From assembly GCF_030159255.1 (NCBI RefSeq), contig NZ_BSCT01000020.1, positions 62,001-126,000 on the forward strand: DNA of 64,000 nucleotides, given 5' to 3'. The notes under the pieces are model-generated. The model did no database searches and had not been told where the DNA came from. It worked only from the letters and a program-made list of their open reading frames with translations. The position numbers and the translations under genes were made by a program. Source of the DNA: Bradyrhizobium sp. SSBR45G. GTDB lineage: Bacteria > Pseudomonadota > Alphaproteobacteria > Rhizobiales > Xanthobacteraceae. Positions 34,401-43,809 of this stretch are shown in pieces; position 1 is the first letter of the stretch; every line of letters begins with the position of its first letter.

Positions 34401-35354
34401 CTACTTCTGCAGCATCTGCTTCATCTGGCCCATGAAGTCGGCGACATTCGATTTGTCGATGACCTTGCCGGGCACGATGATGATGCCATTCGCCGGAATT
34501 CCGGACTTGTCGCCTTCGATGGCTTTCGCCATCAGCTTCATGCCCTGATAGCCCCACTCGAACGGCTGCTGCACCACGGTGCCGACGATGCTGCCCTCGT
34601 TGACGCCGCCGAGCGTGATCGGATCCTCGTCGAAGCCGATGATCTTGATCTTGTCGAGCTTGCCGGCCTCCTTCAACACCTCGTAGATGCGCGGCGTGTT
34701 GTAGGAGTAGAAGCCGACGAGACAGCTGACATCGGGCATCTTGGCCAGGATGTCCTCGACATTGCGCTTGGCGCGGGTCTGGTCGATCTCGTCGCCGCGG
34801 ACGTCGACCAGCTCGACCTTGGAGCCCTTGATGGTCTCCTTCACGCCTTCGATGCGCTCGCGCGCATTGTCGGCGCCGGGCAGGCCGACGAAGCCGACGC
34901 ATTTGCCGCCGTTCGGCAGCGCCTTGAGCATCAGCTTGCCGGCGTCCTTGCCGAGCTCGGTGTTCGAGGAGCCGATATAGGCGATGCGCTTCGATTGCGG
35001 AGCGTCGCTGTCGGTGGTGAAGAGCACGGTCTGGGCGGCGACCTTGTTGAGGTGCTCGGTCTGGTTCTTCGGATCGACCGCGCTCACCATGATTCCGGCG
35101 GCGCCGGCTGCGACGAGGTCATCGAGCATCCGCTGCTGCACGGCGGCTGCGGCCTGCTCGGGATATTTGAGCTGAAGGCTGTAATTGGGCAGTTCGCCCT
35201 GCGCCTTCTTCACGCCGGCCTCGGCGATCTTCCAGAAATCGGACGCACCATTGACCACGAAGGCGAGCACCTTCTTGTCTGCGGCCGCCGCCGAGCCGAC
35301 ACCGAGCGCCATCGACAACAACGCAGACGCACCGGCAATCCAAAGACGCTTCAT
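34401..35354 (-). CDS. periplasmic sugar-binding protein of ABC importer
   Basis: 317 residues. Signal peptide 1-24 (LLSMALGVGSAAAAD), then a type I periplasmic-binding fold of the Peripla_BP_4 group: VLAFVVNGASDFWKIAEAGV, LVAAGAAGIMVSAVDPKNQT, RIAYIGSSNTELGKDAGKLM, IIGFDEDPITLGGVNEG and the late VVQQPFEWGYQGMKLMAKAI. It delivers ligand to the ATPase/permease pair encoded downstream on the same strand. Ligand-contact residues (Asn, Trp, Asp positions) suit a pentose or similar sugar, but this is not decisive. The long gap upstream should hold the operon promoter. Confidence 0.92.
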   Translation of the reverse strand: MKRLWIAGASALLSMALGVGSAAAADKKVLAFVVNGASDFWKIAEAGVKKAQGELPNYSLQLKYPEQAAAAVQQRMLDDLVAAGAAGIMVSAVDPKNQTEHLNKVAAQTVLFTTDSDAPQSKRIAYIGSSNTELGKDAGKLMLKALPNGGKCVGFVGLPGADNARERIEGVKETIKGSKVELVDVRGDEIDQTRAKRNVEDILAKMPDVSCLVGFYSYNTPRIYEVLKEAGKLDKIKIIGFDEDPITLGGVNEGSIVGTVVQQPFEWGYQGMKLMAKAIEGDKSGIPANGIIIVPGKVIDKSNVADFMGQMKQMLQK

Positions 35355-35830
35355 CGAACCCCTCCCATTTGAAGCCGGCGCTTTGATGCGGCCGGCATTT
35401 TTCTACGCACGAAAGACAGTCTTGCCCGAGAGCAGAGGCTCCCGCCGGGACAGGACAGCATCTCCAAGTCTGGACAGCATCGAGCGATGGTTTCGCTCCG
35501 GAAAGCGAGATCGAACCGCCCGTCGTCGCTGAGATCAACTGAGATTTGCCGCGCCGGCGCCCAGATGAGGGGCGCACCTCAAGGTAGCATGGTCATGACA
35601 GGCACGCAACAGACGCCCGCGCAGAAAGCACGAAAATGCAGCATTTTGCGATGCCGCAAGCTCGACTGAGAGGCCGCATGCCTTGGTGATTGATGCCGCA
35701 ATGCAACCCAAGCTCGCGCCCAGGCGAGGCACGCACCTCTTGATTCATACACCCCGGCCGCACGGCCTCGTGCATTCCTGGCCACGCTGGTCGAGCGGAC
35801 AAGCCCGCAACGGACGCGCGATCTCGCCCG
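35355..35830. other. 476-bp intergenic region
   Basis: No gene I can support. It holds the promoter region of the sugar importer and a small palindrome AAAATGC-A-GCATTTT at 35634-35648. Short frames translate to Arg/Pro/His-rich junk. The right part, near 35705-35790, is His/Pro-codon rich and may be repeat-derived, which I could not confirm. Confidence 0.5.
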
Positions 35831-38110
35831 CTACTCGCCGTCGCGCAGCCGCCGGTACACCGCGCCGAGAATGTTGGAATAATCGTCGGTCCAGACCCGC
35901 TCGCCATCGGTCGGCTCGGTCTCGGTCCATTTGTCCGAGGATGCGAGCTTGCCGACATCGGCCTCCTCGCGCGCGCTGATCACGACGTCGGTCGAGAAGA
36001 TGTACTCGTCGTCGCGGCCGGAGTCCTCGTTATAGACCCAGCTCTTCATGTCATTGGCGTCGGCGATGCCGACGACGACGCTCTCCAGCTCGAGATGGCG
36101 GTTGGAGACGTGCATGACGACAGCGCCCTGCGGCGCCAGCTTGGCCTTGTAGATCGCCATCGCCTCCTCGGTCGCGAGATGAATCGGAATCGCATCCGAC
36201 GAATAGGCATCGACGATGATCAGGTCATAGGCGCCGTCCGGCTCCTTGGCGAAGGTCAGCCGGGCATCACCGATGACCGGCTTGAAATCAGGCGCGCAGT
36301 TCCTGATGTAGCTGAAATATTTCGGATCGCTGGCGGTATCGACCATGGTCTGGTCGATCTCGAAATAGCTCCAGCTCTCGCCGGGCTCGGCCGCGCAGGT
36401 CAGCGTGCCGGCACCGACGCCGATCACGGCGACCTTGAGCGGCGCGCCCTTGCGCTCGCGGATCGCGCTGATGGCGCGGCCGATGCCGCCATCCTTGTGG
36501 TAGTAGGTGATCGGCTCGGGCCGGCCGGTGACCTTGGAGCCGTCGGCGTTGAGATATTTCTGCGCGCCATGGATCGTCGTGCCGTGCATCAGCACGTGAT
36601 AGTGGCCATCGGAGGTCACCACGATCTTGTGCACGCCGAAGAAGCTGCGCACCGTCTCGACGCGGCCGTCGTCGGCCGGATAGGCGCGGATCAGGATCAG
36701 CGCGAGCGCCGCGGTCGCGAACAGCTTCCAGCGGCCGCCGTTGAGCAGCAGCGCGAGCAGCGCCCCGAGCACGCCTACCGCGCCGGCGACATAGACGCGA
36801 TGATCCTCGAGATAGGCCGTGACCTTGCCGGTCATGCCGGCCGGCACCAGCAGCGCAATTGCGATGCCAGCCAGCGCGATCCAGTACCAGCGCGTGAGCT
36901 GCGGCAGCCGCTCGGTGACCGCCGGGCGGCACAGCGCCGCCAGCGCGAGCAGGATCGGATATTCCGCGACCCACGAGAAGGTGTAGGGCGCGATCAGCCC
37001 GGCGAACAGGCCGCCGACCATGCCGCCGAACGACAGCGCGACGTAGAAGCCGGTGAGATATTTCGCCGGCGGGCGCGTGCGCGCGAGCTCGCCATGACAG
37101 GCCATCGCGATCAGGAAGAAGCACAGCTGATGGCCGCCGAGCGTGAGCGCGAGATTCTGCTCGCCGCCGAAGGCGAGCAGCACGACAACGCCGGCGATCG
37201 CGACCGGCTGCAGCGCCAGCATCCATTTGTGCGGCAGCAGCGGGCGCGACTGGAACACCAGCACCCAGGTGAGCAAATAGAGCGACAGCGGCAGCACCCA
37301 CAGCAGCGGCGCGGCCGCGACGTCGGTCGAGATGTGCGCGGTCACTGCGATCAGGAGACCCGAGGGCACGGCGGCCAGGAAGATCCAGCGCAGGCGCAGC
37401 AGCCAGCGCGGCGCGCGCGCGGCGCTGTCATCGGCTTGCAGCAGACTGGCAACGGTGACGGGGGAGCGCAGCAGCAGCACGCCACAGCCGGCGATCAGCG
37501 CGATCAGCACGCCATACCCGCCGGTCCAGATCAGGTTCTGCACGCGCAGGCTGAAGATCGGCTCGATCACGAGCGGATAGGACAGCAGCGCCAGGAAGCT
37601 GCCGATGTTCGACGACGCATAGAGGAAGTACGGATCAGGCCCGGCCGGGTGACCGGTGCGGACGAACCAGGCCTGCAGCAGCGGATTGTTGGCGGCGAGC
37701 GCGAAGAACGGCAGGCCGATCGACGCCGCGAACAGGCCGAGCAGCCAGAGCGCATAGCCCGATGTCGGCGGATCGCCCCAATGGCCCGCGATCGACAGCG
37801 GCAGGCTGAGCAGCGCGAAGCCGAGCAGCAGCAGATGGATCGCGATCGGGATCACCCGGCTGCGCAGCTGGGTGAGGACATGCGCATACGCATAGCCGGC
37901 GAGCAGCAGCGCCTGGAAGAACACCATCGCCACCGACCACACCGCCGGCGAACCGCCGAGCCGCGGCAGCACCATCTTGGTGAACAGCGGCTGCACCGAG
38001 AACAGCAGCAGCGCGCTGACGAAGATCGCGGCGGTATAGACGACGAGGACCAGCCGGTTGCGGGCGGCGGAGGGCTGAGCGACGGCGGCGGACGAGGCGA
38101 TTGAGGTCAT
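35831..38110 (-). CDS. membrane-fused spermidine synthase-like methyltransferase-fold protein
   Basis: 759 residues. The N-terminal 450 or so hold about 12 hydrophobic segments (LVLVVYTAAIFVSALLLFSV, VWSVAMVFFQALLLAGYAYA, PYFLYASSNIGSFLALLSYP); the C-terminal 290 have a Rossmann spermidine-synthase-like domain (VAVIGVGAGTLTCAAEPGES, YFEIDQTMVDTASD, VIGDARLTF, YDLIIVDAYSSDAIPIHLAT). True polyamine activity is not assured for this membrane-fused group, and no speD or polyamine gene lies nearby. ATG 38110 follows GGAG; the frame extends upstream to 38260 without a ribosome site. Divergent from the CrtI-like gene. Confidence 0.88.
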   Translation of the reverse strand: MTSIASSAAVAQPSAARNRLVLVVYTAAIFVSALLLFSVQPLFTKMVLPRLGGSPAVWSVAMVFFQALLLAGYAYAHVLTQLRSRVIPIAIHLLLLGFALLSLPLSIAGHWGDPPTSGYALWLLGLFAASIGLPFFALAANNPLLQAWFVRTGHPAGPDPYFLYASSNIGSFLALLSYPLVIEPIFSLRVQNLIWTGGYGVLIALIAGCGVLLLRSPVTVASLLQADDSAARAPRWLLRLRWIFLAAVPSGLLIAVTAHISTDVAAAPLLWVLPLSLYLLTWVLVFQSRPLLPHKWMLALQPVAIAGVVVLLAFGGEQNLALTLGGHQLCFFLIAMACHGELARTRPPAKYLTGFYVALSFGGMVGGLFAGLIAPYTFSWVAEYPILLALAALCRPAVTERLPQLTRWYWIALAGIAIALLVPAGMTGKVTAYLEDHRVYVAGAVGVLGALLALLLNGGRWKLFATAALALILIRAYPADDGRVETVRSFFGVHKIVVTSDGHYHVLMHGTTIHGAQKYLNADGSKVTGRPEPITYYHKDGGIGRAISAIRERKGAPLKVAVIGVGAGTLTCAAEPGESWSYFEIDQTMVDTASDPKYFSYIRNCAPDFKPVIGDARLTFAKEPDGAYDLIIVDAYSSDAIPIHLATEEAMAIYKAKLAPQGAVVMHVSNRHLELESVVVGIADANDMKSWVYNEDSGRDDEYIFSTDVVISAREEADVGKLASSDKWTETEPTDGERVWTDDYSNILGAVYRRLRDGE

Positions 38111-38321
38111 GACAACTCCAGCAGCGGCGCGGCCGGCGTCAGGTGAGCAGGCCAGACCGCGACGTGCAGACGACACATAGCGGATCGAAGGGCGGTATGG
38201 CGAGCAGCTGCGGCAAAACCGAGTTCCCCTTGACGCGGCGCCGCTCCGGGGCGACAGCACGAGGCGAGGTTCCCGAACGACAGGCAGCTTCGGTCATTAA
38301 TCAGGGCTTTTTGAAGCGGAC

Positions 38322-39923
38322 ATGAACGAAACCGACGTCATCATCATCGGTGCAGGCCATAACGGCCTGACCTGCGCGGCCTATCTCGCGATGGCGGGCC
38401 TGCGGGTGCATGTGGTCGAGCGCCGCAACGTCGTCGGGGGCGCCGCCGTCACGGAGGAATTTCATCCCGGCTTCCGCAACTCGGTCGCGTCCTACACGGT
38501 GAGCCTGCTCAATCCGCGCGTGATCACCGACCTCCGGCTGCACGACCATGGCCTTGAGATCGTCGAGCGCCGCGCGCAGAATTTTCTTCCCGCCCCCGAT
38601 GGCCGCTATCTCCTGACCGGCGAGGGCCGCACGCACGGATCCGTCGCGCGTCTCAGCGGGCGCGACGCGGAGGCGATCGGCCCATTCTCGGCGCGGCTGG
38701 AGGCGATTGCGGATGTGCTGCGCAGCCTGGTGCTGCGGGCGCCGCCGAATCTCGTTCCTCAATTCGGCTTCGCCGCGATCCGCGAGACGTTCAACGCGCT
38801 CGGCACCGCCAACACGCTGCGGGCGCTGTCGCTGGAGCAGCAGCGCGACCTGCTCGACCTGTTCACGCGCTCGGCCGGCGAGATGCTGGATGAGATCTTC
38901 GAGACCGACCTGGTGAAGGCGCTGTTCGGATTCGACGCCATCGTCGGCAATTTTGCCAGCCCCTACGCCGCCGGCTCGGCCTATGTGATGCTGCATCACG
39001 CCTTCGGCGAGGTGAACGGCAAGAAGGGCGTCTGGGGCCACGCCATCGGCGGCATGGGCGCGATCACGCAGGCCATGGCGCGCGCCCTGAAGGAGCTGGG
39101 GACACTGATCGAGGTGGACTCGGGCGTCCGCGAGGTGATCGTCGAGCGCGACCGCGCCACAGGCGTCGTGCTGGAGAACGGCCGCACCCTTCGCGCCCGT
39201 TATGTCGTCGCCAACGTCAATCCCAAGCTGCTCTATACGCGGCTGGTCCCGGAGGGCGCCCTGCCCGCGGCGTTCCTGGGCAGGATCCGCAACTGGCGCA
39301 ACGGGTCGGGAACGTTCCGCATGAACGTGGCGCTGAGCCGTCTGCCCTCGTTCAACGCCCTGCCGGGCGAAGGCGATCATCTCTCGGCCGGGATTATCCT
39401 GGCGCCCAGCCTCGGCTACATGGACCAGGCCTATCTGGATGCCCGCGCCCAAGGCTGGAGCCGCGATCCCGTCGTCGAGCTGCTGATCCCCTCCACGCTG
39501 GATGCGACGCTTGGGCCTCCGGGGCAGCACGTCGCCAGCCTGTTCTGCCAGCATGTCGCGCCGGAGCTGCCTGACGGCCGCTCCTGGGACGATCATCGCG
39601 ACGAGGTCGCCGACCTGATGATCGCGACCGTCGATCGCTACGCCCCGGGATTTGCGGCCAGCGTCCTTGGCCGGCAGGTGCTGTCGCCGCTCGACCTCGA
39701 GCGGCAGTTCGGCCTGCTCGGCGGCGACATCTTCCATGGCGCGCTGACCCTGAACCAGCTGTTCTCGGCCCGCCCGATGCTGGGGCATGCCGATTACCGC
39801 TCACCGCTCAAGGGTCTGTATCATTGCGGCGCCGGCAGCCACCCCGGCGGCGGCGTCACCGGGGCGCCCGGCCACAACGCCGCACAGGCGATCCTGGCCG
39901 ACGAACGCGCCCTGTTCAACTGA
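38322..39923 (+). CDS. CrtI/phytoene-desaturase-like FAD oxidoreductase
   Basis: 533 residues. N-terminal dinucleotide motif VIIIGAGHNGLTCAAYLAMA with the ERRNVVGGAAVTEEFHPG extension, and the C-terminal FAD box GLYHCGAGSHPGGGVTGAPG of the carotenoid-desaturase/PYROXD2 family. Full length for the family. These enzymes desaturate carotenoids or oxidise related polyenes or amines; without crtB or other carotenoid genes nearby I would not call it crtI. It is divergent from the spermidine-synthase-like gene with 211 bp between. ATG 38322 has no strong ribosome site but the first residues fit the family start. Confidence 0.88.
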   Translation: MNETDVIIIGAGHNGLTCAAYLAMAGLRVHVVERRNVVGGAAVTEEFHPGFRNSVASYTVSLLNPRVITDLRLHDHGLEIVERRAQNFLPAPDGRYLLTGEGRTHGSVARLSGRDAEAIGPFSARLEAIADVLRSLVLRAPPNLVPQFGFAAIRETFNALGTANTLRALSLEQQRDLLDLFTRSAGEMLDEIFETDLVKALFGFDAIVGNFASPYAAGSAYVMLHHAFGEVNGKKGVWGHAIGGMGAITQAMARALKELGTLIEVDSGVREVIVERDRATGVVLENGRTLRARYVVANVNPKLLYTRLVPEGALPAAFLGRIRNWRNGSGTFRMNVALSRLPSFNALPGEGDHLSAGIILAPSLGYMDQAYLDARAQGWSRDPVVELLIPSTLDATLGPPGQHVASLFCQHVAPELPDGRSWDDHRDEVADLMIATVDRYAPGFAASVLGRQVLSPLDLERQFGLLGGDIFHGALTLNQLFSARPMLGHADYRSPLKGLYHCGAGSHPGGGVTGAPGHNAAQAILADERALFN

Positions 39924-40063
39924 GGACAGCCGGTGGACAGGCTGTCAGCAGCTCTGTCAGAAAGCCGTGCATAACCCGTCCTGCAGGCTGTGGGAAAACC
40001 GTGTGGAAGGCTGTGCGCAACCGGTCGAGACATTGTGGACCGGCGGCAAACGTCCGGCTGAAC

Positions 40064-40089
40064 GAAAAAACCGGGCACAGCGGCCCGGT
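40064..40089 (-). terminator. rho-independent terminator of the Flp pilin gene
   Basis: ACCGGGC (40070-40076) pairs with GCCCGGT (40083-40089). On the minus strand the stem is followed by TTTTTTCGTTC, a good T-run, about 30 bp after the pilin stop. Confidence 0.9.
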
Positions 40090-40118
40090 CCTTCGAGAAC
40101 GCCGCTTCGGAAGGCAGA

Positions 40119-40283
40119 TTACTTGAGGGAGGAGTTGATCGAATCGAACTTGCTGCTCATCGAGCTGCCCAGTCCGTTGACCGCCGCGATGATCGCCAGC
40201 GAAATGCCGGCTGCGATCAAGCCGTATTCAATGGCGGTGGCGCCGGATTCATTGCGCAAAAACTTCAAGACAATGGTCTTCAT
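40119..40283 (-). CDS. Flp/Fap-type pilin
   Basis: 54 residues: basic leader MKTIVLKFLRNESG, then ATAIEYGLIAAGISLAIIAA, the hydrophobic assembly helix of Flp type IVb pilins with the conserved Glu-Tyr (E19, Y20), and a short polar tail. The pre-pilin peptidase would cut after the Gly of NESG. The ATG follows GAGG at five bases. No tad/cpa secretion genes are in this window, so this is an isolated extra pilin gene that would need the machinery encoded elsewhere. It has its own terminator. Confidence 0.9.
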   Translation of the reverse strand: MKTIVLKFLRNESGATAIEYGLIAAGISLAIIAAVNGLGSSMSSKFDSINSSLK

Positions 40284-40550
40284 CTCTACCTCGTTTCCCA
40301 ACCCAGGAACCAAGATGGGTTCGGTTCCCATGGCCGGAACTGTAGGAGGTAAGAACCTAAGGTTGGTATAATCAGGCCTTTTCAACTCTTCGCACTTTTT
40401 GCGGCAATTCCCGTGCAACTTTTAAATGCATGGTCTCGACCGGAAATAACAACCGAAAGCTGCGTCGAATCGGCAGGTTCCGTTCTAAGAGCTTGCACTG
40501 GCGGTGAGATTGCTTAACCACGCCGTCAAAATGAGCCCGGATCGATCCAG

Positions 40551-41447
40551 ATGACATCAGCCCTGCCGCCTGCGACCCACAAAGCGAGCTTCACTGTCGC
40601 CGATGAAGCGACCGCGCGCCCGGCGGTGGATGTCCTGACCGAGGTGTTTTTCGAGGGGGATGCGGCAGTAGCCGCCTTCGAGCGCCCGGACGGGCTATGG
40701 GACGTCACCGTGCATTTCGCCGACCCGCCTGACCAGGCGCTGGTGCGCGAGCTCGTCGGAGGGGCGGCCGGCCTCGAGGCGGCCGAGAGCCTGACGTTCG
40801 ACGTGGTCGAAGCCAGGGACTGGGTCAAGGCCAGTCTGGACGACCTCGTCCCCGTGCCGGCCGGACGCTTCATGGTTCACGGCGCGCACGACCGGCCACG
40901 CGTGCCGGCCAACAAGCTCGGCATCGAGATCGAGGCGGCGCTTGCTTTCGGCACCGGCCATCACGGCACCACCCGCGGCTGCCTGCTGCTGCTCGACCAC
41001 GTCCTGAAGCGTCAGGCGCCGCAGCGGGTGCTGGACCTCGGCACCGGCACGGGCGTGCTCGCGATCGCGGCCGCCAAGGCGACCCACCGGTCCGTGCTGG
41101 CCAGCGACATCGATGCGCCGTCCGTGAAGGTCGCGCGGGACAATGCCCGGCTCAACGGCGCAGGCCCGCTGGTTCAGGTGATCCGCGCCACCGGCTTTGC
41201 GGCGGCGGAATTTGCCGAAGCCGGCCCATTCGACCTGGTGCTGGCGAACATTCTCGCCAATCCGCTGCGGCAGCTGGCGGCACCGATGCAGCGCCACCTC
41301 GCGCGGGGCGCCTATGTAATCCTGTCCGGCCTGTTGACCCCGCAGGCGCGCGGCGTCCTCGCCGCGTATCGCGCACGCGGCCTGGTTCCGGTCCGGCATC
41401 TGATAATCGAGGGCTGGAGCAGCCTGTTGCTGCAGAAGAGAGAATAA
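40551..41447 (+). CDS. prmA: ribosomal protein L11 methyltransferase
   Basis: 298 residues. N-terminal substrate-recognition domain (1-110) followed by a class I SAM-binding domain: IEIEAALAFGTGHHGTTRGC (the GTGxHxTT motif of PrmA), RVLDLGTGTGVLAIAAAKAT (SAM motif I), LASDIDAPSVKVARDNARLN, and LVLANILANPLRQLAAPM, in which NILA is the catalytic-loop NPPF-like motif of this family. It trimethylates L11 of the large ribosomal subunit in the cytosol. Stand-alone gene; the 267-bp gap to the divergent pilin holds both promoters. Assignment is strong. Confidence 0.92.
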   Translation: MTSALPPATHKASFTVADEATARPAVDVLTEVFFEGDAAVAAFERPDGLWDVTVHFADPPDQALVRELVGGAAGLEAAESLTFDVVEARDWVKASLDDLVPVPAGRFMVHGAHDRPRVPANKLGIEIEAALAFGTGHHGTTRGCLLLLDHVLKRQAPQRVLDLGTGTGVLAIAAAKATHRSVLASDIDAPSVKVARDNARLNGAGPLVQVIRATGFAAAEFAEAGPFDLVLANILANPLRQLAAPMQRHLARGAYVILSGLLTPQARGVLAAYRARGLVPVRHLIIEGWSSLLLQKRE

Positions 41448-41520
41448 CAGCGGAACTAGCTCGAGGCGATGGACCGAAGCTGTCGGCCGGAGGCTGCAAA
41501 CCGGCTCGTGTCAACGGGAT

Positions 41521-41552
41521 GGCGAAAACTGCGGAGGGCGAAAACTGCGGAG
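41521..41552. repeat. perfect 16-bp tandem duplication
   Basis: GGCGAAAACTGCGGAG occurs at 41521-41536 and again at 41537-41552, directly downstream of the stop codon of the small protein at 41555. It is one of three such short tandem duplications in the window. Confidence 0.92.
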
Positions 41553-41554
41553 GT

Positions 41555-41734
41555 CTACGTCTTGGGCTGGCCTTGTTGCGCGCCCGGATCCGACTTGTCA
41601 CGAGGACGCCGAAGCCGTGGTTCGACGAGACGGTTGACGAGATCGGCCAGCGCGCTGCGCGGTTTCTCGACGGGTGCAGGGGCCGGTGCGCGTGGCGTCG
41701 GCGCCGACAATTTCTCAAAGGTAAAAGCAGGCAT
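41555..41734 (-). CDS. small conserved rhizobial protein of unknown function
   Basis: 59 residues: MPAFTFEKLSAPTPRAPAPA, then PVEKPRSALADLVNRLVEPR and a basic tail. I recall short proteins beginning MPAFTFEKxSPP in many Bradyrhizobium-group genomes, which is why I call this one. There is no signal peptide or membrane segment; a central amphipathic helix (ALADLVNRLVE) is likely. ATG 41734 follows GAGGGG. It lies between prmA and the aminopeptidase, on the opposite strand. Function unknown. Confidence 0.62.
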   Translation of the reverse strand: MPAFTFEKLSAPTPRAPAPAPVEKPRSALADLVNRLVEPRLRRPRDKSDPGAQQGQPKT

Positions 41735-41959
41735 CGTGCATCCCCTCGCCATTGAGTTGAGGCACTCCCCGGATTGTGTGGCCGTGGCCGATCTTTACGA
41801 TCATGGCCAACACATCCATACGTTTCCTCGCCGCATCTCTTTCGGATGACCGGCAAATGACAGCAAATCTTTTTGCACCGGCGAATGCAAGGAGATTCTT
41901 CGTGCACTGCACCGCTCGCTGGACGAGTATCTGCCGCAGACGAGACCCAAGCCTAAAGT

Positions 41960-43792
41960 ATGAGACCCATGTTCGAAGCCCTGTTCCAGACGTTCGAAGA
42001 ACCCGAAACCGGTGTCGCACTGACGGCACGACTGGCCGCTCTCCGCGAGGAACTCGCGCGGCGCAGGCTCACCGGCTTCATCGTGCCGCGCGCGGACCAG
42101 CAGCAGAATGAATATGTGCCGCCGTCCGAGGAACGGCTGGCGTGGCTGAGCGGCTTCACCGGCTCGGCCGGGCTGGCGATCGTGCTGCCGCAACACGCCG
42201 CGATCTTCGTCGATGGCCGCTACACATTGCAGGCTGGCAAGCAGGTCGATGGCAAGGCGTGGACGGTGGAATCGCTGATCGAGCCGCCGCCGGAAAGCTG
42301 GCTGACGGGCCATCTGCAGAGCGGCGACCGGGTCGGCTTCGATCCGTGGCTGCATACGACGGCGGCGGCCGAGCGCTTCGCGGCCGCCTGCGTCAAGGCG
42401 GGCGCCGAGCTCGTGCCCGTCGACACCAATCCGATCGACAGCATCTGGACCGAGCGCCCGCTGCCGCCGCTCGGCGCCGTGTCCATCCATGGCGCGGAAT
42501 TGTCCGGCGAGAGCGAGGCAGACAAGCTCGATCGCATCCGCAAGGAGGTCGAGCGGCTCGGCGTCGAGGCGCTGGTGCTGTCGGATTCGCACAACGTCGC
42601 ATGGACCTTCAACATCCGCGGCAGCGATGTCTCGCACACGCCGCTGCCGCTGTCCTACGCCGTCGTGCCGAAGAGCGGACGGCCGACGATCTTCATCGAT
42701 TCCCGCAAGCTCTCGAACCTCACGCGTGATCATCTCGAGCAATGTGCCGAGGTGGCGGAGCCGGACGCGCTGACGCCGCGCCTGACGGAGCTCGCGCAAT
42801 CCGGTGCCGCCATTGCGCTGGACAGCGCCACGGCGGCGGATGCGCTGACGCGGCTGATCCAGGGCGCGGGCGGCAAGCCGGTGCGCGGCGCCGATCCGGT
42901 CAGCCTGCTCAAGGCCGCCAAGAACGCGATCGAGATCGAAGGCACGCGCCGCGCGCACCAGCGCGATGCCGTGGCCCTGGCACGCTTCCTGGCCTGGATC
43001 GATCGCGAGGCGCCCAAGGGCACGCTGACCGAGATCGACGCCGTGGAGGCGCTGGAAAGCTTTCGCCGCGACACCGGCGCGCTCAAGGACGTCTCGTTCC
43101 CGACGATCTCCGGCACCGGCCCCAACGGCGCCATCGTGCATTATCGCGTCACCCGCAAGAGCAACCGCCGCATCATGCCGGGCGATCTCCTGCTGATCGA
43201 TTCCGGCGCGCAGTATGAGGACGGCACCACCGACGTCACCCGCACGATCGCCGTGGGCTCGCCGACCGAGGAAATGCGCGACCGCTTCACCCGCGTGCTG
43301 CGCGGTCATCTGGCGATCGCGCGCGCGCTGTTTCCTGACGGCGCCACCGGCGCCCAGCTCGACACGCTGGCGCGGCAGTTCCTGTGGCAGGCCGGCATCG
43401 ATTTCGAGCACGGCACCGGCCACGGCGTCGGCAGCTATCTGTCGGTGCATGAGGGGCCGGCGCGGATTTCGAAGCTCGGCACCACGCCCTTGAAGCGCGG
43501 CATGATCCTGTCCAACGAGCCCGGCTACTACAAGACCGACGCCTTCGGCATCCGCATCGAGAATCTCGAGCTGGTGGTGGCAAAGGACATCGCCGGCGCC
43601 GAAAAGCCGATGAACGGATTCGAGGCGCTGACCTTGGCGCCGATCGATCGCCGGCTGATCGACGTGACGATGCTGAGTGCCGACGAGCGGGCCTGGCTCG
43701 ATGCCTATCATGCGAGAGTCGCCGAGATCGTTCGGCCGGCACTGGACGAAGCCGACCAGCACTGGCTCGATCAGGCGACCGCGCCGCTCTAG
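41960..43792 (+). CDS. M24 family Xaa-Pro aminopeptidase
   Basis: 610 residues, the long three-domain form of aminopeptidase P. Two N-terminal creatinase-like domains (about 15-300; EYVPPSEERLAWLSGFTGSA, AIFVDGRYTLQA) precede the pita-bread catalytic domain (about 315-530). Metal ligands are visible: two Asp in LLIDSGAQYEDGTTDVT, His in HGTGHGVGSYL, Glu in SNEPGYYK and Glu in RIENLEL. It removes N-terminal residues preceding proline in the cytosol. Two possible ATGs, 41960 and 41969, lack a clear ribosome site. Stands alone. Confidence 0.92.
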   Translation: MRPMFEALFQTFEEPETGVALTARLAALREELARRRLTGFIVPRADQQQNEYVPPSEERLAWLSGFTGSAGLAIVLPQHAAIFVDGRYTLQAGKQVDGKAWTVESLIEPPPESWLTGHLQSGDRVGFDPWLHTTAAAERFAAACVKAGAELVPVDTNPIDSIWTERPLPPLGAVSIHGAELSGESEADKLDRIRKEVERLGVEALVLSDSHNVAWTFNIRGSDVSHTPLPLSYAVVPKSGRPTIFIDSRKLSNLTRDHLEQCAEVAEPDALTPRLTELAQSGAAIALDSATAADALTRLIQGAGGKPVRGADPVSLLKAAKNAIEIEGTRRAHQRDAVALARFLAWIDREAPKGTLTEIDAVEALESFRRDTGALKDVSFPTISGTGPNGAIVHYRVTRKSNRRIMPGDLLLIDSGAQYEDGTTDVTRTIAVGSPTEEMRDRFTRVLRGHLAIARALFPDGATGAQLDTLARQFLWQAGIDFEHGTGHGVGSYLSVHEGPARISKLGTTPLKRGMILSNEPGYYKTDAFGIRIENLELVVAKDIAGAEKPMNGFEALTLAPIDRRLIDVTMLSADERAWLDAYHARVAEIVRPALDEADQHWLDQATAPL

Positions 43793-43809
43793 CGACCCGA
43801 CCACGGAAT

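Noticed and set aside
36095..38104. 669-codon plus-strand frame opposite the spermidine-synthase-like gene
   Set aside because: Extremely Arg/Gln/Asp/Glu-rich low-quality translation; antisense shadow of a membrane protein gene.
35831..38110. Polyamine biosynthesis locus
   Set aside because: Only one spermidine-synthase-like domain, membrane-fused, with no other polyamine gene.
38301..39788. 495-codon minus-strand frame opposite the CrtI-like gene
   Set aside because: Shadow of a gene with clear FAD motifs.
38322..39923. Carotenoid biosynthesis gene crtI
   Set aside because: Family motifs fit, but no other crt gene is present and PYROXD2-like homologues fit as well.
39930..40060. Repeated GCTGTG/TGTGGAA words after the CrtI-like gene, considered as DnaA boxes or an origin
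   Set aside because: None matches TTATCCACA within one base and the spacing is irregular.
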